A DNA stretch of 64,000 bases from Cupriavidus neocaledonicus (GTDB lineage: Bacteria > Pseudomonadota > Gammaproteobacteria > Burkholderiales > Burkholderiaceae): positions 496,859-560,858 of the forward strand of contig NZ_AQUR01000107.1 of assembly GCF_000372525.1 (NCBI RefSeq), written 5' to 3'. Within the stretch, counting starts at the first letter, position 1. Each line of letters opens with the position of its first letter. The translations under genes and the position numbers were made by a program. Below are positions 1-10,341 of this stretch, in pieces. The notes under the pieces were generated by a model that was given only the letters and a program-made list of their open reading frames with translations, made no database searches and was not told where the DNA came from.

Positions 1-30
1 CCCCCTCTCCCACTGGCGTGGGAGAGGGGA
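1..30. repeat. Palindromic repeat unit at window start
   Basis: CCCCTCTCCCAC (2-13) and GTGGGAGAGGGG (18-29) form a 12-bp stem. It may be one half of a doublet cut by the window edge. It lies just after the stop of the last gene in the ring-degradation operon. Confidence 0.75.
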
Positions 31-48
31 AAAAGCCGGCAGCTTCGT

Positions 49-1254
49 TTATGGCAATACGTCGAACAACGCCGCCGCCCCCATGCCGCCCCCAATACAC
101 ATCGTCACCACGGCCTGCTGCACGCCGCGCCGCCGGCCTTCGATCAGCGCGTGCGCGGTCATGCGCGCGCCCGACATGCCGAACGGATGGCCGATCGAAA
201 TCGCGCCGCCGTTGACGTTCAGCCGCGCATCGGGAATGCCCAGCTTCTGCTGGCAGTACAGCACCTGGCATGCAAAGGCCTCGTTCAGCTCCCACAGGCC
301 CACGTCGGCCACTGTCATGCCATGGCGCGCCAGCAGCTTCGGCACCGCGAACACGGGGCCGATGCCCATCTCGTCCGGGGCGCAGCCCGTCAGCGCCATG
401 CCGCGGTAGCGCCCGAGCGGTCGCAGCCCGCGGCGGCGTGCCTCGTCGGCGCTCATCAGCAGCACCGCGGCGGCGCCGTCGGACAGCTGCGAGGCATTGC
501 CGGCGGTGATGTGCTCGCCCACGGCCACGGCCTGGCCGCCGCTCCAGACGGGCTTGAGCGCCTCCAGGCTGGCAGCGGTGGTGTCGGGCCGGTTGCATTC
601 GTCCTGCGCCAGCCGCACGGTCTCGTGACCGGTCGGCGTGCCGGCCTTGTCGAACAGCGCGCGTCGCGTTTCCAGCGGCACGATCTCCTCATCGAAGGCG
701 CCGCGCCGTTGTGCTTCGGCAGTGCGCTGCTGGCTGCGCCAGGCGTAGGCGTCCTGCTCGGCGCGGCTGATGCCGTAGCGGCGTGCCACCACCTCGGCGG
801 TCTCGATCATCGCCATGTAGGCCGCCGGCTGGCGCGCCAGCACCGCTTCGGACTGGGCGCGATAGCTGTTCTTGTGCTTGTTTTGCGTCAGCGAGATCGA
901 CTCGGCGCCGCCGGCGACGATGATGTCGGCCTCGCCGCACTGAATCGCGCGCGCACCGGCCGCAATCGTCATCAGGCCGGAGCCGCACATGCGGTCCATG
1001 GTCATGCCCGGCACGCTGTCGGGCAGGCCCGCCGCCACCGCGCTCAGGCGGCCCAGGTTGTAGCCCTGGGTGCCCTGCTGCGCGGCCGCGCCGATCAGCA
1101 CATCGTCGACGTCGGCCGGGTCCACGCCGGCGCGCTCCACCACCGCACGCACCACGTGGCCGCCCAGCACCGGGGCTTCGGTATCGTTGAAGGCGCCGCG
1201 GAAGGCCTTGCCGATGGGGGTGCGCGCGACGGCGACGATGACTGCGTCTTTCAT
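49..1254 (-). CDS. Thiolase (acetyl-CoA acetyltransferase family)
   Basis: A 401-aa type II thiolase, expected to cleave a 3-ketoacyl-CoA with free CoA. The acyl-accepting cysteine is C90 in DRMCGSG. The C-terminal GHPFGMSGARM and TMCIGGGMG blocks supply the catalytic His and second Cys. It is the last gene of the 15-kb minus-strand ring-degradation operon, 15 bp after the MaoC gene, and its TAA lies 18 bp before a palindromic repeat at the window edge. It may handle a steroid side-chain or late ring intermediate. That role is inferred from context, and the FadA6-like thiolase upstream is the better candidate for the ring step. Confidence 0.88.
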   Translation of the reverse strand: MKDAVIVAVARTPIGKAFRGAFNDTEAPVLGGHVVRAVVERAGVDPADVDDVLIGAAAQQGTQGYNLGRLSAVAAGLPDSVPGMTMDRMCGSGLMTIAAGARAIQCGEADIIVAGGAESISLTQNKHKNSYRAQSEAVLARQPAAYMAMIETAEVVARRYGISRAEQDAYAWRSQQRTAEAQRRGAFDEEIVPLETRRALFDKAGTPTGHETVRLAQDECNRPDTTAASLEALKPVWSGGQAVAVGEHITAGNASQLSDGAAAVLLMSADEARRRGLRPLGRYRGMALTGCAPDEMGIGPVFAVPKLLARHGMTVADVGLWELNEAFACQVLYCQQKLGIPDARLNVNGGAISIGHPFGMSGARMTAHALIEGRRRGVQQAVVTMCIGGGMGAAALFDVLP

Positions 1255-1269
1255 GCTGTGGATTCCTGT

Positions 1270-1725
1270 TCAGAAGTAGTAGCGGCTGATGGTCTCAGCC
1301 ACGCAGGCGGGCTTGGGCTCGCCTTCGATCTCGACGGTCATGCGCACCACCGACTGCACGCCGCCCTCCAGGGTCTCGGCCCGCACCACCTCGCCCACGC
1401 CGCGCACGCGCGCGCCGACGCGCACCGGCGCCGGGAAGCGCACCTTGTCGCAGCCGTAGTTGACGCCGAATTTCATGCCCTCGACGGCGACCAGTTCCGG
1501 CAGGAACTGGTTGACCAGCGCCAGCGTCAGGTAGCCGTGGGCGATGCAGGCGCCGTAGGGGCCCTGCGCGGCGCGTTCGGGGTCGACGTGCAGCCACTGG
1601 TGGTCGCCGGTGGCACGGGCGAACTGGTCGACCTGTTGCTGGGTGATGCGGGTCCAGGCGCTGGCGCCCAGGTGTTGGCCGACGGCGGCGTGGATGTCTT
1701 CGGCGGAACGGAAGATTCTTGGCAT
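1270..1725 (-). CDS. MaoC-like hot-dog dehydratase
   Basis: A 151-aa single hot-dog domain of the MaoC family, typical length for a monofunctional (R)-enoyl-CoA hydratase. The active-site region reads FARATGDHQWLHVDPERA, with the Asp and His expected for hydration, followed by the GPYGACIAHGYLTLAL segment. I chose MPRIFRSAEDI as start. The longer frame upstream is encoded by an intergenic repeat (1821-1950) and is not credible, and an alternative ATG five codons earlier at 1740 is possible. It lies between the ipdF-like gene and the thiolase. The exact CoA substrate is unknown. Confidence 0.82.
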   Translation of the reverse strand: MPRIFRSAEDIHAAVGQHLGASAWTRITQQQVDQFARATGDHQWLHVDPERAAQGPYGACIAHGYLTLALVNQFLPELVAVEGMKFGVNYGCDKVRFPAPVRVGARVRGVGEVVRAETLEGGVQSVVRMTVEIEGEPKPACVAETISRYYF

Positions 1726-1820
1726 GTTTGGTTCCAGCATTGATTCGAGTACCAACTGTGCTTCCCGGTCAGAAGGATGGCAGGCTCCGGCGACGATCGT
1801 AGCCAGCGCCCTTCGCGAAG

Positions 1821-1950
1821 GCTCCCCTCTCCCACAACGTGGGAGAGGGGTGGGGGTGAGGGCCGGAGCATCAACGAAGTGACGCGCGTCCCTATGGCCA
1901 ACGCCCGCCCTCACCCCCCCTCTCCCGCAAGCGGGAGAGGGGAGCAAACC
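1821..1950. repeat. Repeat doublet between ipdF and MaoC genes
   Basis: Two inverted palindromic units (1824-1850 and 1917-1942) enclose GAGGGCCGGAGCATCAACG at the left and CCCGCCCTCACCCC at the right. The whole can fold as a long hairpin and sits inside an operon, where it could alter RNA stability or expression of the last two genes. Confidence 0.85.
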
Positions 1951-1981
1951 CTCAGCGGGTCGACCGCATCCCAGCCGTCCC

Positions 1982-2785
1982 TCAAGCCCGCTGACTGCTC
2001 ACCGGCAACACCTCCCCGGTCATATACGACGCATAGTCACTAGCCAGAAACACCATCACATTGGCCACCTCCCACACCTCCGCCGCGCGCCCGAACGCCT
2101 CGCGCTCGCTCAGCTGCCGCAGCAGGTCCGCCGGTGCCGACTTCTTCAGGAAGTCGTGCAGCGCGATGCTCGGCGCCACCGCGTTGATGCGCACGCCATA
2201 CTCGGCGGCCTCCATCGCGCTGCAGCGCGTCAGCGCCATCACCCCGGCCTTGGCCGCGGCGTAGTGCGACTGCTCCTTCTGCGCCCGCCAGCCCAGCACC
2301 GAGGCGTTGTTGACGATCGCGCCGCGGCGGCGCGCCTGCATGTGCGGCAGCATCGCGCGCGTCATGCGGAAGGTGCCGGTGAGAGAAATATCGATGACGC
2401 GCGACCACTCGGCATCGTCCATATCAACTAGGCGGCGCGAGCCGCCCAGGCCGGCGTTGTTGATCAGCACGTCGGTGCCGCCGAGTGCTTCTTCCGCGGC
2501 GGCCACGAGTGCGCGCACCTGCGTTTCGTCGGACACATCGCACAGATGGCCATGGATGGCCTGCAGCCCGGTCTCGGCGCGCAGGCGTTGGACCGCCTCG
2601 TCCAGGCGCATGGGATGGATGTCGGAGATCATCAGCGCGCGGCAGCCCTCTTCCGCGCAGCGGCGCGCGGCGGCGAAGCCGATGCCGGCGCCCGCGGCGG
2701 CGGTGATCAGCACGCTCCTGCCGGCGAGCAGTTGGTGACCCGGCACATAGGCCGGGGCGCTGGGGGTTTCTGCGTGAAGGGTCAT
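1982..2785 (-). CDS. ipdF: IpdF-type short-chain dehydrogenase
   Basis: A 267-aa SDR. The central block NNASVLGWRAQ, then SHYAAAKAGVMALTRCS and EAAEYGVRINAV, closely matches what I recall of mycobacterial IpdF (Rv3559c), which acts on 5-hydroxy hexahydroindane-carboxyl-CoA intermediates of steroid ring C/D breakdown. The nucleotide motif is AAAGAGIG near residue 30. The catalytic residues are S162, Y175 and K179. The ATG overlaps the TGA of the upstream acyl-CoA dehydrogenase by 4 bp (ATGA), indicating translational coupling. The gene is followed by a double palindromic repeat before the MaoC gene. Confidence 0.85.
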   Translation of the reverse strand: MTLHAETPSAPAYVPGHQLLAGRSVLITAAAGAGIGFAAARRCAEEGCRALMISDIHPMRLDEAVQRLRAETGLQAIHGHLCDVSDETQVRALVAAAEEALGGTDVLINNAGLGGSRRLVDMDDAEWSRVIDISLTGTFRMTRAMLPHMQARRRGAIVNNASVLGWRAQKEQSHYAAAKAGVMALTRCSAMEAAEYGVRINAVAPSIALHDFLKKSAPADLLRQLSEREAFGRAAEVWEVANVMVFLASDYASYMTGEVLPVSSQRA

Positions 2786-3993
2786 GACTTTCCTCGGGCC
2801 TCGCGCGGCATGCCCAGCCCGCGTTCGGCGATGATGTTGAGCTGGATTTCGTTGGTGCCGGCGTAGATGGTGTCGGCGCGCGAAAACAGCGCCATCTGCT
2901 GCAGCCGGGTGCGGCGCACATCGCCCGTCTCGGCCCGGTCCAGCACGTTGGCCAGCGGGCCCAGCACGTCCAGCGCCAGTTGCCCCAGGTCGCGGTGCCA
3001 GTTGGACCAGTAGTACTTGTAGATCAGCGCCTCGCGCTGCAGCGCGGTGCCGCCGTCCTCGCTTGCCCTGGCCGCGCCGGCCAGCATGCGCAGCGCATTG
3101 GCGCGCATCACGCGCAGGCCGGCCCAGGCGCGCGCGATGCGCTGGCGCACCAGCGCATCGCGGCTGCTGCCGTTGTCGCGCGCGGCCTGCGCCACCCATT
3201 CCAGCTCATGCGTGAACTGCATCTGCTGGCCCAGGGTGGAGATGCCGCGCTCGAAGCCGAGCAGCGCCATGGCGATGCGCCAGCCGTCGCCGGGCTCGCC
3301 CAGCACGTCGGCGGCCGCGGCGCGCGCGCCGTCGAAGAACACCTCGTTGAACTCGGCGCCACCGCCCATCTGCCGGATCGGGCGGATCTCGATGCCGGGC
3401 TGGTCCAGCGGCAGCATCAGGAAGACCAGCCCCTTGCTGCCGCGCGAGCCGGGCTCGCAGCGCGCCAGCACGAAGATCCAGTCGGATTCATGCGCGAGCG
3501 AGGTCCAGACCTTCTGCCCGCTGACCAGCCAGTCGCCGCTGGCGGCATCGCGCACTGCGCGCGTGCGCACATTGGCCAGGTCCGAGCCCGCGCCGGGCTC
3601 CGAATAGCCCTGGCACCAGAACGCGGTGCCGTTGCGGATGCCGGGCAGCAGCCGCGCCTTCTGGTCCTCGGTGCCGAAGGCGATCAGCGTCGGGCCGATC
3701 AGGCCCTCGCCGATATGCCCCATGCGGCCCGGGCCGCCGGCGCGCGCGTATTCCTCATGGAAGATCACCTGCTGCATCACCGGCAGTTCGCGCCCGCCAT
3801 GCGCGCGCGGCCAGCCCAGCCCGGTCCAGCCCCCCTCCGCCAGGCGCCGTTCCCACGCCTTGCGCAACTCGGGATAGGCCTCTTCGTCGCCAGGGCCGCC
3901 ACGGTGTTTCAGGCATTCGAATTCGCCGGCCAGGTTTTCGGCCAGCCACCGCGCCACCTCGGCGCGGAATGCCGACTCGTCATTCGCTTTCAT
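2782..3993 (-). CDS. Acyl-CoA dehydrogenase (FadE, pair 1, subunit A)
   Basis: A 403-aa FAD acyl-CoA dehydrogenase. It shows the FAD-binding block WCQGYSEPGAGSDLANVRT and WLVSGQKVWTS, and the C-terminal IYAGTNEIQLNIIAERGLGMPR block typical of the family. A good Shine-Dalgarno GGAGGAC precedes the ATG. The start overlaps the end of the next acyl-CoA dehydrogenase (3990-5150). Such adjacent pairs often form heterotetramers in steroid catabolism (FadE family), so I infer this pair acts as one enzyme on a ring-derived propanoyl- or carboxyl-CoA thioester. Which mycobacterial FadE it matches cannot be decided here. Confidence 0.85.
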   Translation of the reverse strand: MKANDESAFRAEVARWLAENLAGEFECLKHRGGPGDEEAYPELRKAWERRLAEGGWTGLGWPRAHGGRELPVMQQVIFHEEYARAGGPGRMGHIGEGLIGPTLIAFGTEDQKARLLPGIRNGTAFWCQGYSEPGAGSDLANVRTRAVRDAASGDWLVSGQKVWTSLAHESDWIFVLARCEPGSRGSKGLVFLMLPLDQPGIEIRPIRQMGGGAEFNEVFFDGARAAAADVLGEPGDGWRIAMALLGFERGISTLGQQMQFTHELEWVAQAARDNGSSRDALVRQRIARAWAGLRVMRANALRMLAGAARASEDGGTALQREALIYKYYWSNWHRDLGQLALDVLGPLANVLDRAETGDVRRTRLQQMALFSRADTIYAGTNEIQLNIIAERGLGMPREARGKS

Positions 3994-5150
3994 GCTGTCC
4001 TCCATGCCTGCGGGCCGTTGGCGGCGATGTAGGCAAGCGCGGCGCCGGCCCCGCCCAGCCAGTGGCTGGCGGCCTGCGCGCGCTTGAAATAGAGCTGGGG
4101 GTCGTATTCCCAGGTGAAGCCAACCCCGCCATGCAGCTGGATGGCTTCCTGCGCGCAGAAGCGCAGCGCGTCGTCGGCGGCAACGGCGGCGGCGCAAACC
4201 TCGAGCCGCGCGTCGGCGACGGCCGCTGTCTCCCACGCCTGCGCCGCGCCATACACCGCCGAGCGCGCCGCCTCGACCAGCACCATCATCTGCGCGCAGC
4301 GGTGCTTGACCGCCTGGAACGAGCTGATGGCGCGGCCGAACTGGATGCGCTCCGCGGCATAGGCAACGGTCAGGTCCAGGCATTGCTGCGCGGCGCCGAG
4401 CTGTTCGGCAGCCAGCATCAGCTTGCCGTGCCACCACGCCTGCGCCAGGCCCTGGACGGCGGCGTCGCCGCGCGCCAGGCAGGCGCTGGCGGCAACGGCC
4501 ACGCCGTCGAACCGCAACGACGCCAGCGGCCGCGTGCGGTCGAGCGTGTCCAGCGGCGCAATGGCGAAGCGCGCGTCCTGCGCCAGCGCAACGGGCTCCA
4601 GCAGGAACAGCGCCGGCGCGCCATCTTCGAGCCGCGCCGGCACCAGCAGCCAGTCGGCCCCGGCGGCATCGGCCACCTGGGCGGCGCTGCCGCGCAGCGC
4701 GAAACCGTCCGCCCCTGCCTGCGCGGTGACCGGGACACCGTCGTAATGCCAGCCGCCATCGTCCGGCAGCACCGCCGCGGCGCGGCACTCGCCCGTGGCC
4801 AGCCGCTCCAGCCACGGTCCACTGTGGCCGACGCTGCCCTGCAGCCACGGCGCCACCACGCAAGCGGTCGACCAGAACGGCACGCACGCCAGGCGCTGGC
4901 CCAGTTGCTCCTGCAGCAGCACCAGCCCGGGCGCCCCCAGGCCAGCGCCGCCGACGGCTTCGGGCAGCGCGATGCCGCACCAGCCGAGTTCGCTCGCGAT
5001 CGCGTGCCACAGCGCGTCGTCGTGAGCCGGCCCGGCCTCGGTCACGCGCCGCACCGCTGCCGAATCGCTGTGCGCGGCGAGGTAGTCGCGCGCGCTGTCG
5101 CGGACCATCTGGTGTTCGACCCCGAATTCGACGGAACTGGAGAAATCCAT
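3990..5150 (-). CDS. Acyl-CoA dehydrogenase (FadE, pair 1, subunit B)
   Basis: A 386-aa acyl-CoA dehydrogenase-fold protein. The C-terminal FGRAISSFQAVKHRCAQMMVLVE and QLHGGVGFTWEYDPQLYFKRA blocks are diagnostic, but the central FAD/substrate block WCQGYSEPGAGSD of its neighbour is replaced by a shorter divergent segment. That fits a non-identical subunit of a heteromeric dehydrogenase. It starts 11 bp after the SDR stop and overlaps the downstream acyl-CoA dehydrogenase by 4 bp, so the two are translated together. No strong ribosome site precedes it, consistent with coupling. Confidence 0.83.
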   Translation of the reverse strand: MDFSSSVEFGVEHQMVRDSARDYLAAHSDSAAVRRVTEAGPAHDDALWHAIASELGWCGIALPEAVGGAGLGAPGLVLLQEQLGQRLACVPFWSTACVVAPWLQGSVGHSGPWLERLATGECRAAAVLPDDGGWHYDGVPVTAQAGADGFALRGSAAQVADAAGADWLLVPARLEDGAPALFLLEPVALAQDARFAIAPLDTLDRTRPLASLRFDGVAVAASACLARGDAAVQGLAQAWWHGKLMLAAEQLGAAQQCLDLTVAYAAERIQFGRAISSFQAVKHRCAQMMVLVEAARSAVYGAAQAWETAAVADARLEVCAAAVAADDALRFCAQEAIQLHGGVGFTWEYDPQLYFKRAQAASHWLGGAGAALAYIAANGPQAWRTA

Positions 5151-5161
5151 GGCCGTCGCGC

Positions 5162-6037
5162 TCAGCTGCCGTACACCGCCTGGGGCGGCTGCGCCTGCGC
5201 CAGCAGCCCCGCCACCGCCGCCCCCACTTCGGCCGGTTGCCAGCGTGCGCCCTTGTCGGCCTTCGGCCCGGTGCGCCAGCCGTCTGCCACCGACACCATG
5301 CCGCCGGCCGCCTCGAACATGCGACCGTTGACCTGCGCGGACTCCGCGCTGCCCAGCCACACCACCAGCGGCGCAACGTTGGCCGGGTCGTAGTAATCGA
5401 AGCCGCTTTCCGGCGCCTTCATCATGTCGGCGAACACGTCTTCGGTCATGCCGGTGCGAGCGGCCGGCGCCAGCGCGTTGGCGGTGATGCCGTAGCGGCC
5501 CAGCTCCGCGGCCTGCACCAGCGTGAGCGCGGCGATGCCGGCCTTGGCGGCGGCGTAGTTGGACTGCCCCACCGAGCCCTGCAGGCCCGCGCCGGAGCTG
5601 GTATTGATAATGCGCGCGTCGACCGTGCGGCCGGCCTTGGCGGCATCGCGCCAGCGCCGCGCCAGCAGGTTGGCCAAGCAGAAGTGGCCGCGCAGATGCA
5701 CGCGCATGACGTCGTCCCAGTCCGCCTCGGTGAGGCTGACGAACATGCGGTCGCGGCAGATGCCGGCGTTGTTGACCAGCACGTGGACCTCGCCATAGGC
5801 CTCGACCGCGGCCTCGACGATGCGCTGCGCGGTGGCCAGCTGCGTGATGTCGTCATCGCAGGCGAGCGCACTGCCGCCGGCGGCGCGGATCTCCGCGCAG
5901 ACCGCTTCGGCCGCGTCGCGCCGGATGTCGTTGACGACCACGTTGGCGCCCTCGGCGCCGAAGGCCAACGCATAGGCGCGGCCCAGCCCGCCACCGGCGC
6001 CGGTGATGATGACGGTGCGTCCGTCGCAGATACCCAT
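5162..6037 (-). CDS. SDR family oxidoreductase (Rv3548c-like)
   Basis: A 291-aa SDR with TGAGGGLGRAYALAFGAEGANVVVND at the N terminus, a pattern seen in 17-beta-HSD4-type hydroxyacyl-CoA dehydrogenases. The DARIINTSSGAGLQGSVGQ block is followed by the YAAAKAG catalytic motif. I recall the same block in mycobacterial Rv3548c from the KstR2 set. The likely job is oxidation or reduction of a hydroxyl on a CoA-linked ring fragment. The ATG is preceded by a perfect AAGGAGG, making this start secure despite an upstream in-frame extension that runs into fadA6. Confidence 0.82.
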   Translation of the reverse strand: MGICDGRTVIITGAGGGLGRAYALAFGAEGANVVVNDIRRDAAEAVCAEIRAAGGSALACDDDITQLATAQRIVEAAVEAYGEVHVLVNNAGICRDRMFVSLTEADWDDVMRVHLRGHFCLANLLARRWRDAAKAGRTVDARIINTSSGAGLQGSVGQSNYAAAKAGIAALTLVQAAELGRYGITANALAPAARTGMTEDVFADMMKAPESGFDYYDPANVAPLVVWLGSAESAQVNGRMFEAAGGMVSVADGWRTGPKADKGARWQPAEVGAAVAGLLAQAQPPQAVYGS

Positions 6038-6047
6038 GATGGCCTCC

Positions 6048-7199
6048 TTACAGTCGTTCGATGATGGTGACGTTGGCCAGCCCGCCGCCCTCGCACATGG
6101 TCTGCAGGCCATAGCGGCCGCCGGTGCGTTCGAGTTCGTGCAGCAGCGTGGTCATCAGGCGCGCGCCGGTGGCGCCGAGCGGGTGGCCCAGTGCGATCGC
6201 GCCGCCATTGGGGTTGGTGCGCTCGGGTGCGTAGCCGGTCTCGGCCAGCCACGCCATCGCCACCGAGGCGAAGGCTTCGTTGATCTCGACCACGTCGATA
6301 TCGGCCAGGCGCAGCCCGCTGCGCTCCAGAGCGCGCTTCGTCGCCGGAATCGGCGCGGTCAGCATCCACAACGGGTCGTCGCCCAGCACGCTCATATGGG
6401 CGATGCGCGCGCGCGGCGTCAGGCCGTAGCGCCTGAGCGCGTCCTCCGAAACGATCAGCAGTGCGGCGGCGGCATCGGCGGTCTGGCTGGACACGGCAGC
6501 GGTCAGCGAGCTGCCCGGCATCAGCGGCTCCAGCGAAGCCATCTTGGCCAGCGTGGTATCGGGACGCGGGGTTTCATCCCGGGTCACGCCTTCGCACGGC
6601 ACGATCTCACGCGCGAAGCGGCCGCCCTCGATCGCCGCGGCCGCGCGCTGGTGGCTTTCCAGCGCATAGGCTTCCATGGCCTCGCGCGACAGCTTCCAGT
6701 GCTCGGCAATGCGCTGCGCCGCGTGGAACTGCGACACCGGCGCAGCGCCGAAGCGCGCCTGCCAGCCCTTGCTGCCCGAGAACGGGTCGGTAAAGCCGAG
6801 CGCCTGCCCCGCCAGCATCGCCGACGAGATTGGGATCTGCGTCATGGTCTGCACGCCGCCGGCGATCACCACGTCCTGCGTGCCGCTCATCACCGCCTGC
6901 GCGGCAAAGTGCACGGCTTGCTGCGACGAGCCGCACTGGCGGTCCACCGTCACGCCCGGCACGGTCAGCGGCAGCCCGGCCGCCAGCCACGCGCTGCGCG
7001 CGATATTGCCGGCCAGCGGACCGATGGTGTCGACGCAGCCGAACACCACGTCGTCATAGTCCTCGGCCGGGATGCCGTTGCGGCGCACCAGCTCGGCAAG
7101 CACGAAGCCGCCCAGGTCGGCGCCGTGCAGGTGCGACAGTCCGCCCTTGCGGCGCCCGGTGGGGGTGCGCAGGGCATCAACGATATAGGCGTGTTTCAT
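6048..7199 (-). CDS. fadA6: FadA6-type thiolase
   Basis: A 383-aa thiolase. The nucleophile is C89 in TVDRQCGSSQQA, followed by GGVQTMTQIPISSAM, then NPNGGAIALGHPLGATGA and LQTMCEGGGLANVTIIERL at the C terminus. These blocks resemble my recollection of mycobacterial FadA6 (Rv3556c), the ring C/D thiolase of cholesterol degradation. A second in-frame ATG at 7205 lies 4 nt from AAGGAG; I prefer 7199 by comparison with family N termini, but 7205 is equally possible. It lies 10 bp upstream of the SDR and 29 bp after the acyl-CoA dehydrogenase pair 2. Confidence 0.87.
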   Translation of the reverse strand: MKHAYIVDALRTPTGRRKGGLSHLHGADLGGFVLAELVRRNGIPAEDYDDVVFGCVDTIGPLAGNIARSAWLAAGLPLTVPGVTVDRQCGSSQQAVHFAAQAVMSGTQDVVIAGGVQTMTQIPISSAMLAGQALGFTDPFSGSKGWQARFGAAPVSQFHAAQRIAEHWKLSREAMEAYALESHQRAAAAIEGGRFAREIVPCEGVTRDETPRPDTTLAKMASLEPLMPGSSLTAAVSSQTADAAAALLIVSEDALRRYGLTPRARIAHMSVLGDDPLWMLTAPIPATKRALERSGLRLADIDVVEINEAFASVAMAWLAETGYAPERTNPNGGAIALGHPLGATGARLMTTLLHELERTGGRYGLQTMCEGGGLANVTIIERL

Positions 7200-7228
7200 G
7201 GTCATTGGTCTCCTTGGGATCGGGCCAT

Positions 7229-8302
7229 TCAGGCAAAGGTGGCGCCGGCGCCGAGCGCGTGCTCGCCGTCCAGGATGTGCGCGCCCAGGCGTGCCTTGTG
7301 GAAGGCGCGGTCGCCCCAGCTTCCGGCCAGGGCCCAGGCGCGCTTGGTGAAGATCTGCAGGTCCAGCTCCCAGGTGTAGCCCATCGCGCCATGCACCTGG
7401 ATCGCCTGGCGTGCCGCGCTCCACGCGCAACGCGCGGCGGCGACGCGGGCGTGCGACACATGCAGGCCGGCATGCGGCAGGCCGTGCGCCAGCGCGGCGG
7501 CGGCGCGCAGCAGCACCGGCTTGGCGAACTCCAGCTGGATCGCCACGTCGGCCAGCAGGTGCTTGACTGCCTGGTATGCACCGATGGCCTTGCCGAACTG
7601 CTTGCGCTGCGCGCTGTAGTCGATCGCCAGGTCGAGCATGCGCTGGGTCAGGCCCAGCTGCTGCGCGGCCACGCCCAGCGCGCCGCGGTTCAGCGCCGCG
7701 TCCCACAGGCCGGCACCAGCTGCGGCCGGCAACAGTTCGGTTTCGGCGCTCGGCGTCCAAGCCAGCTCGAACAGCCGGCGCGACGGATCGAGGCCCGTGC
7801 GCGCGGTCAGCGTGGCCTGGTCCGGCCGCAGCAGGTGCACGGCACCTTCATGCGCGCACAGGATGGCGTCGGCGACATGGGCGTCCGCCACCAGACTGTC
7901 CTGCGGGTGCGCCACCGCCACGCGCGCCTCGCCGGCGGCGATGCGTTGCAGCAGCGCAGTGCAACGCGCGCGCGTTGCGTCGTCGGGCGCGGCGTCGAGT
8001 GCGTCGCGCAGCAGGCCAGCCGCCACCAGCGCGGTGTCGAGCAGCGGCTCAGGCAGCGCGAAATAGCCGCATGCCTGCGCCAGCGGCGCCCATTCGAGCT
8101 CGCCGAGCCCGAGCCCGCCCTGCTCCGCCGGCACCATCACGGCGGTCATGCCCTGGTCGGACAGCTGCCGCCACAACGCATCTGAGCGGCCCGTCTCGGT
8201 GAGCCACAGCTCGCGCGTCAGTTCCGGCGTCATCTCGGTCATCAGGAAGCGCCGGATCGCCTCGGCAAACTGCTCCTGCTCTTCGGTCAATGCGAAATCC
8301 AT
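7229..8302 (-). CDS. Acyl-CoA dehydrogenase (FadE, pair 2, subunit B)
   Basis: A 357-aa, slightly short acyl-CoA dehydrogenase homologue. It begins MDFALTEEQEQFAEAIRRFL and has EQGGLGLGELEWAPL, FGKAIGAYQAVKHLLADVAI and QVHGAMGYTWELDLQIFTKRAW. Like the pair-1 B subunit it has a reduced central beta-domain and no clear GYSEPGAGSD-type block. It follows a full-length dehydrogenase by 19 bp, so it is probably the partner chain of an alpha/beta heterotetramer. Its substrate is inferred only from the operon. Confidence 0.83.
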   Translation of the reverse strand: MDFALTEEQEQFAEAIRRFLMTEMTPELTRELWLTETGRSDALWRQLSDQGMTAVMVPAEQGGLGLGELEWAPLAQACGYFALPEPLLDTALVAAGLLRDALDAAPDDATRARCTALLQRIAAGEARVAVAHPQDSLVADAHVADAILCAHEGAVHLLRPDQATLTARTGLDPSRRLFELAWTPSAETELLPAAAGAGLWDAALNRGALGVAAQQLGLTQRMLDLAIDYSAQRKQFGKAIGAYQAVKHLLADVAIQLEFAKPVLLRAAAALAHGLPHAGLHVSHARVAAARCAWSAARQAIQVHGAMGYTWELDLQIFTKRAWALAGSWGDRAFHKARLGAHILDGEHALGAGATFA

Positions 8303-8321
8303 ATGTTTCCCCCGGGTGCCG

Positions 8322-9477
<1,156 letters not shown>

Positions 9478-9488
<11 letters not shown>

Positions 9489-10272
9489 CGCGGGCTCCCT
9501 GCTCCACTGCGGCGAAGGAAGCCTCGCGGCCTTCGACAAAGGCGGCGCGCGCCTCGCCGGAATCGGCGCTCATGTACGCCTGCAGCGTGAAGCCCTGCTC
9601 CCAGCGGTACTTGTCCTCGAGATTGCCGTCTTCCACGCCGTTGAGCGCTTCCTTGGCCAGCTGCAGCATGGCCGGGCTCTTGGCCGCGATCTGGCGCGCC
9701 AGCGCCATGGCGGCGTCGCGCAGTCCGGCGCGCGGCACCACGCGTTCCACCGCGCCCAGGCGATAGGCCTCGGCGGCGTCGATCATCTCGCCGGTAAAAT
9801 ACATCGCCCGCACCTTCTGCACGCCGAACATGCGCTGCAGGTGCGCGCCGCCACCCATGGCGCCGCGGTCGATCTCGGGCACGCCAAAGCGCGCGCACGC
9901 CGACGCGACGATGATGTCGGCCGCGCCGCAGATGCCGATGCCGCCGCCCAGCACAAAGCCGTGCACGGCGACGATGACCGGTTTGGGATTGCGGTGCACG
10001 GCGCGGAAGGTGGCGTAGTTGCCGGCATTGACGCCGACGATGCGTTCGGGATGCGCCGATAGCTCCTTGATGTCGACGCCGGCGCAGAAGCCGCGGCCTT
10101 CGCCGCGCAGCACGATCACGCGTACCGCGGGATCGGCGCCGAGGCGGTCGATGGCCGCGGCCAGCGCATGCCAGCCGGCGTTGTCGAGCGCGTTGACGGG
10201 CGGGTGGTCGATCACCAGCTCGGCGATGCCGTCGGCGGTGTCGATGCGGAAGGGTTGGTCGTTCGTGTTCAT
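9478..10272 (-). CDS. echA20: EchA20-like crotonase-fold hydrolase
   Basis: A 264-aa crotonase-superfamily protein. GRGFCAGVDIKEL, the GGGIGICGAADIIVAS oxyanion block, GVPEIDRGAMGGGAHL and AKEALNGVEDGN...WEQGFT closely resemble my memory of mycobacterial EchA20 (Rv3550), the hydrolase that opens the last carbocycle of the C/D-ring intermediate. Start ATG 10272 lacks a strong Shine-Dalgarno, and an upstream ATG at 10290 is an alternative. The gene is separated from ipdC by 209 bp that hold two palindromic repeats, the only large break in this half of the operon apart from that before the MaoC gene. Confidence 0.8.
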
Positions 10273-10341
10273 GGTGGCTTTGCCTGTCATGTAGGTTTGT
10301 GCGTTGGGCGGCTTTGATGGGTCCTCGCATTGGAAGCGCCT

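Noticed and set aside
151..1743. Long plus-strand frames opposite the thiolase and MaoC genes (and similar long frames opposite most operons)
   Set aside because: They are shadows of high-GC genes on the other strand: His/Arg/Ala-rich translations, no ribosome sites and no domains.
1821..1950. Repeats considered as rho-independent terminators or CRISPR-like arrays
   Set aside because: There are no T-tracts, they occur inside operons, and there are no regularly spaced identical repeats with unique spacers or cas genes.
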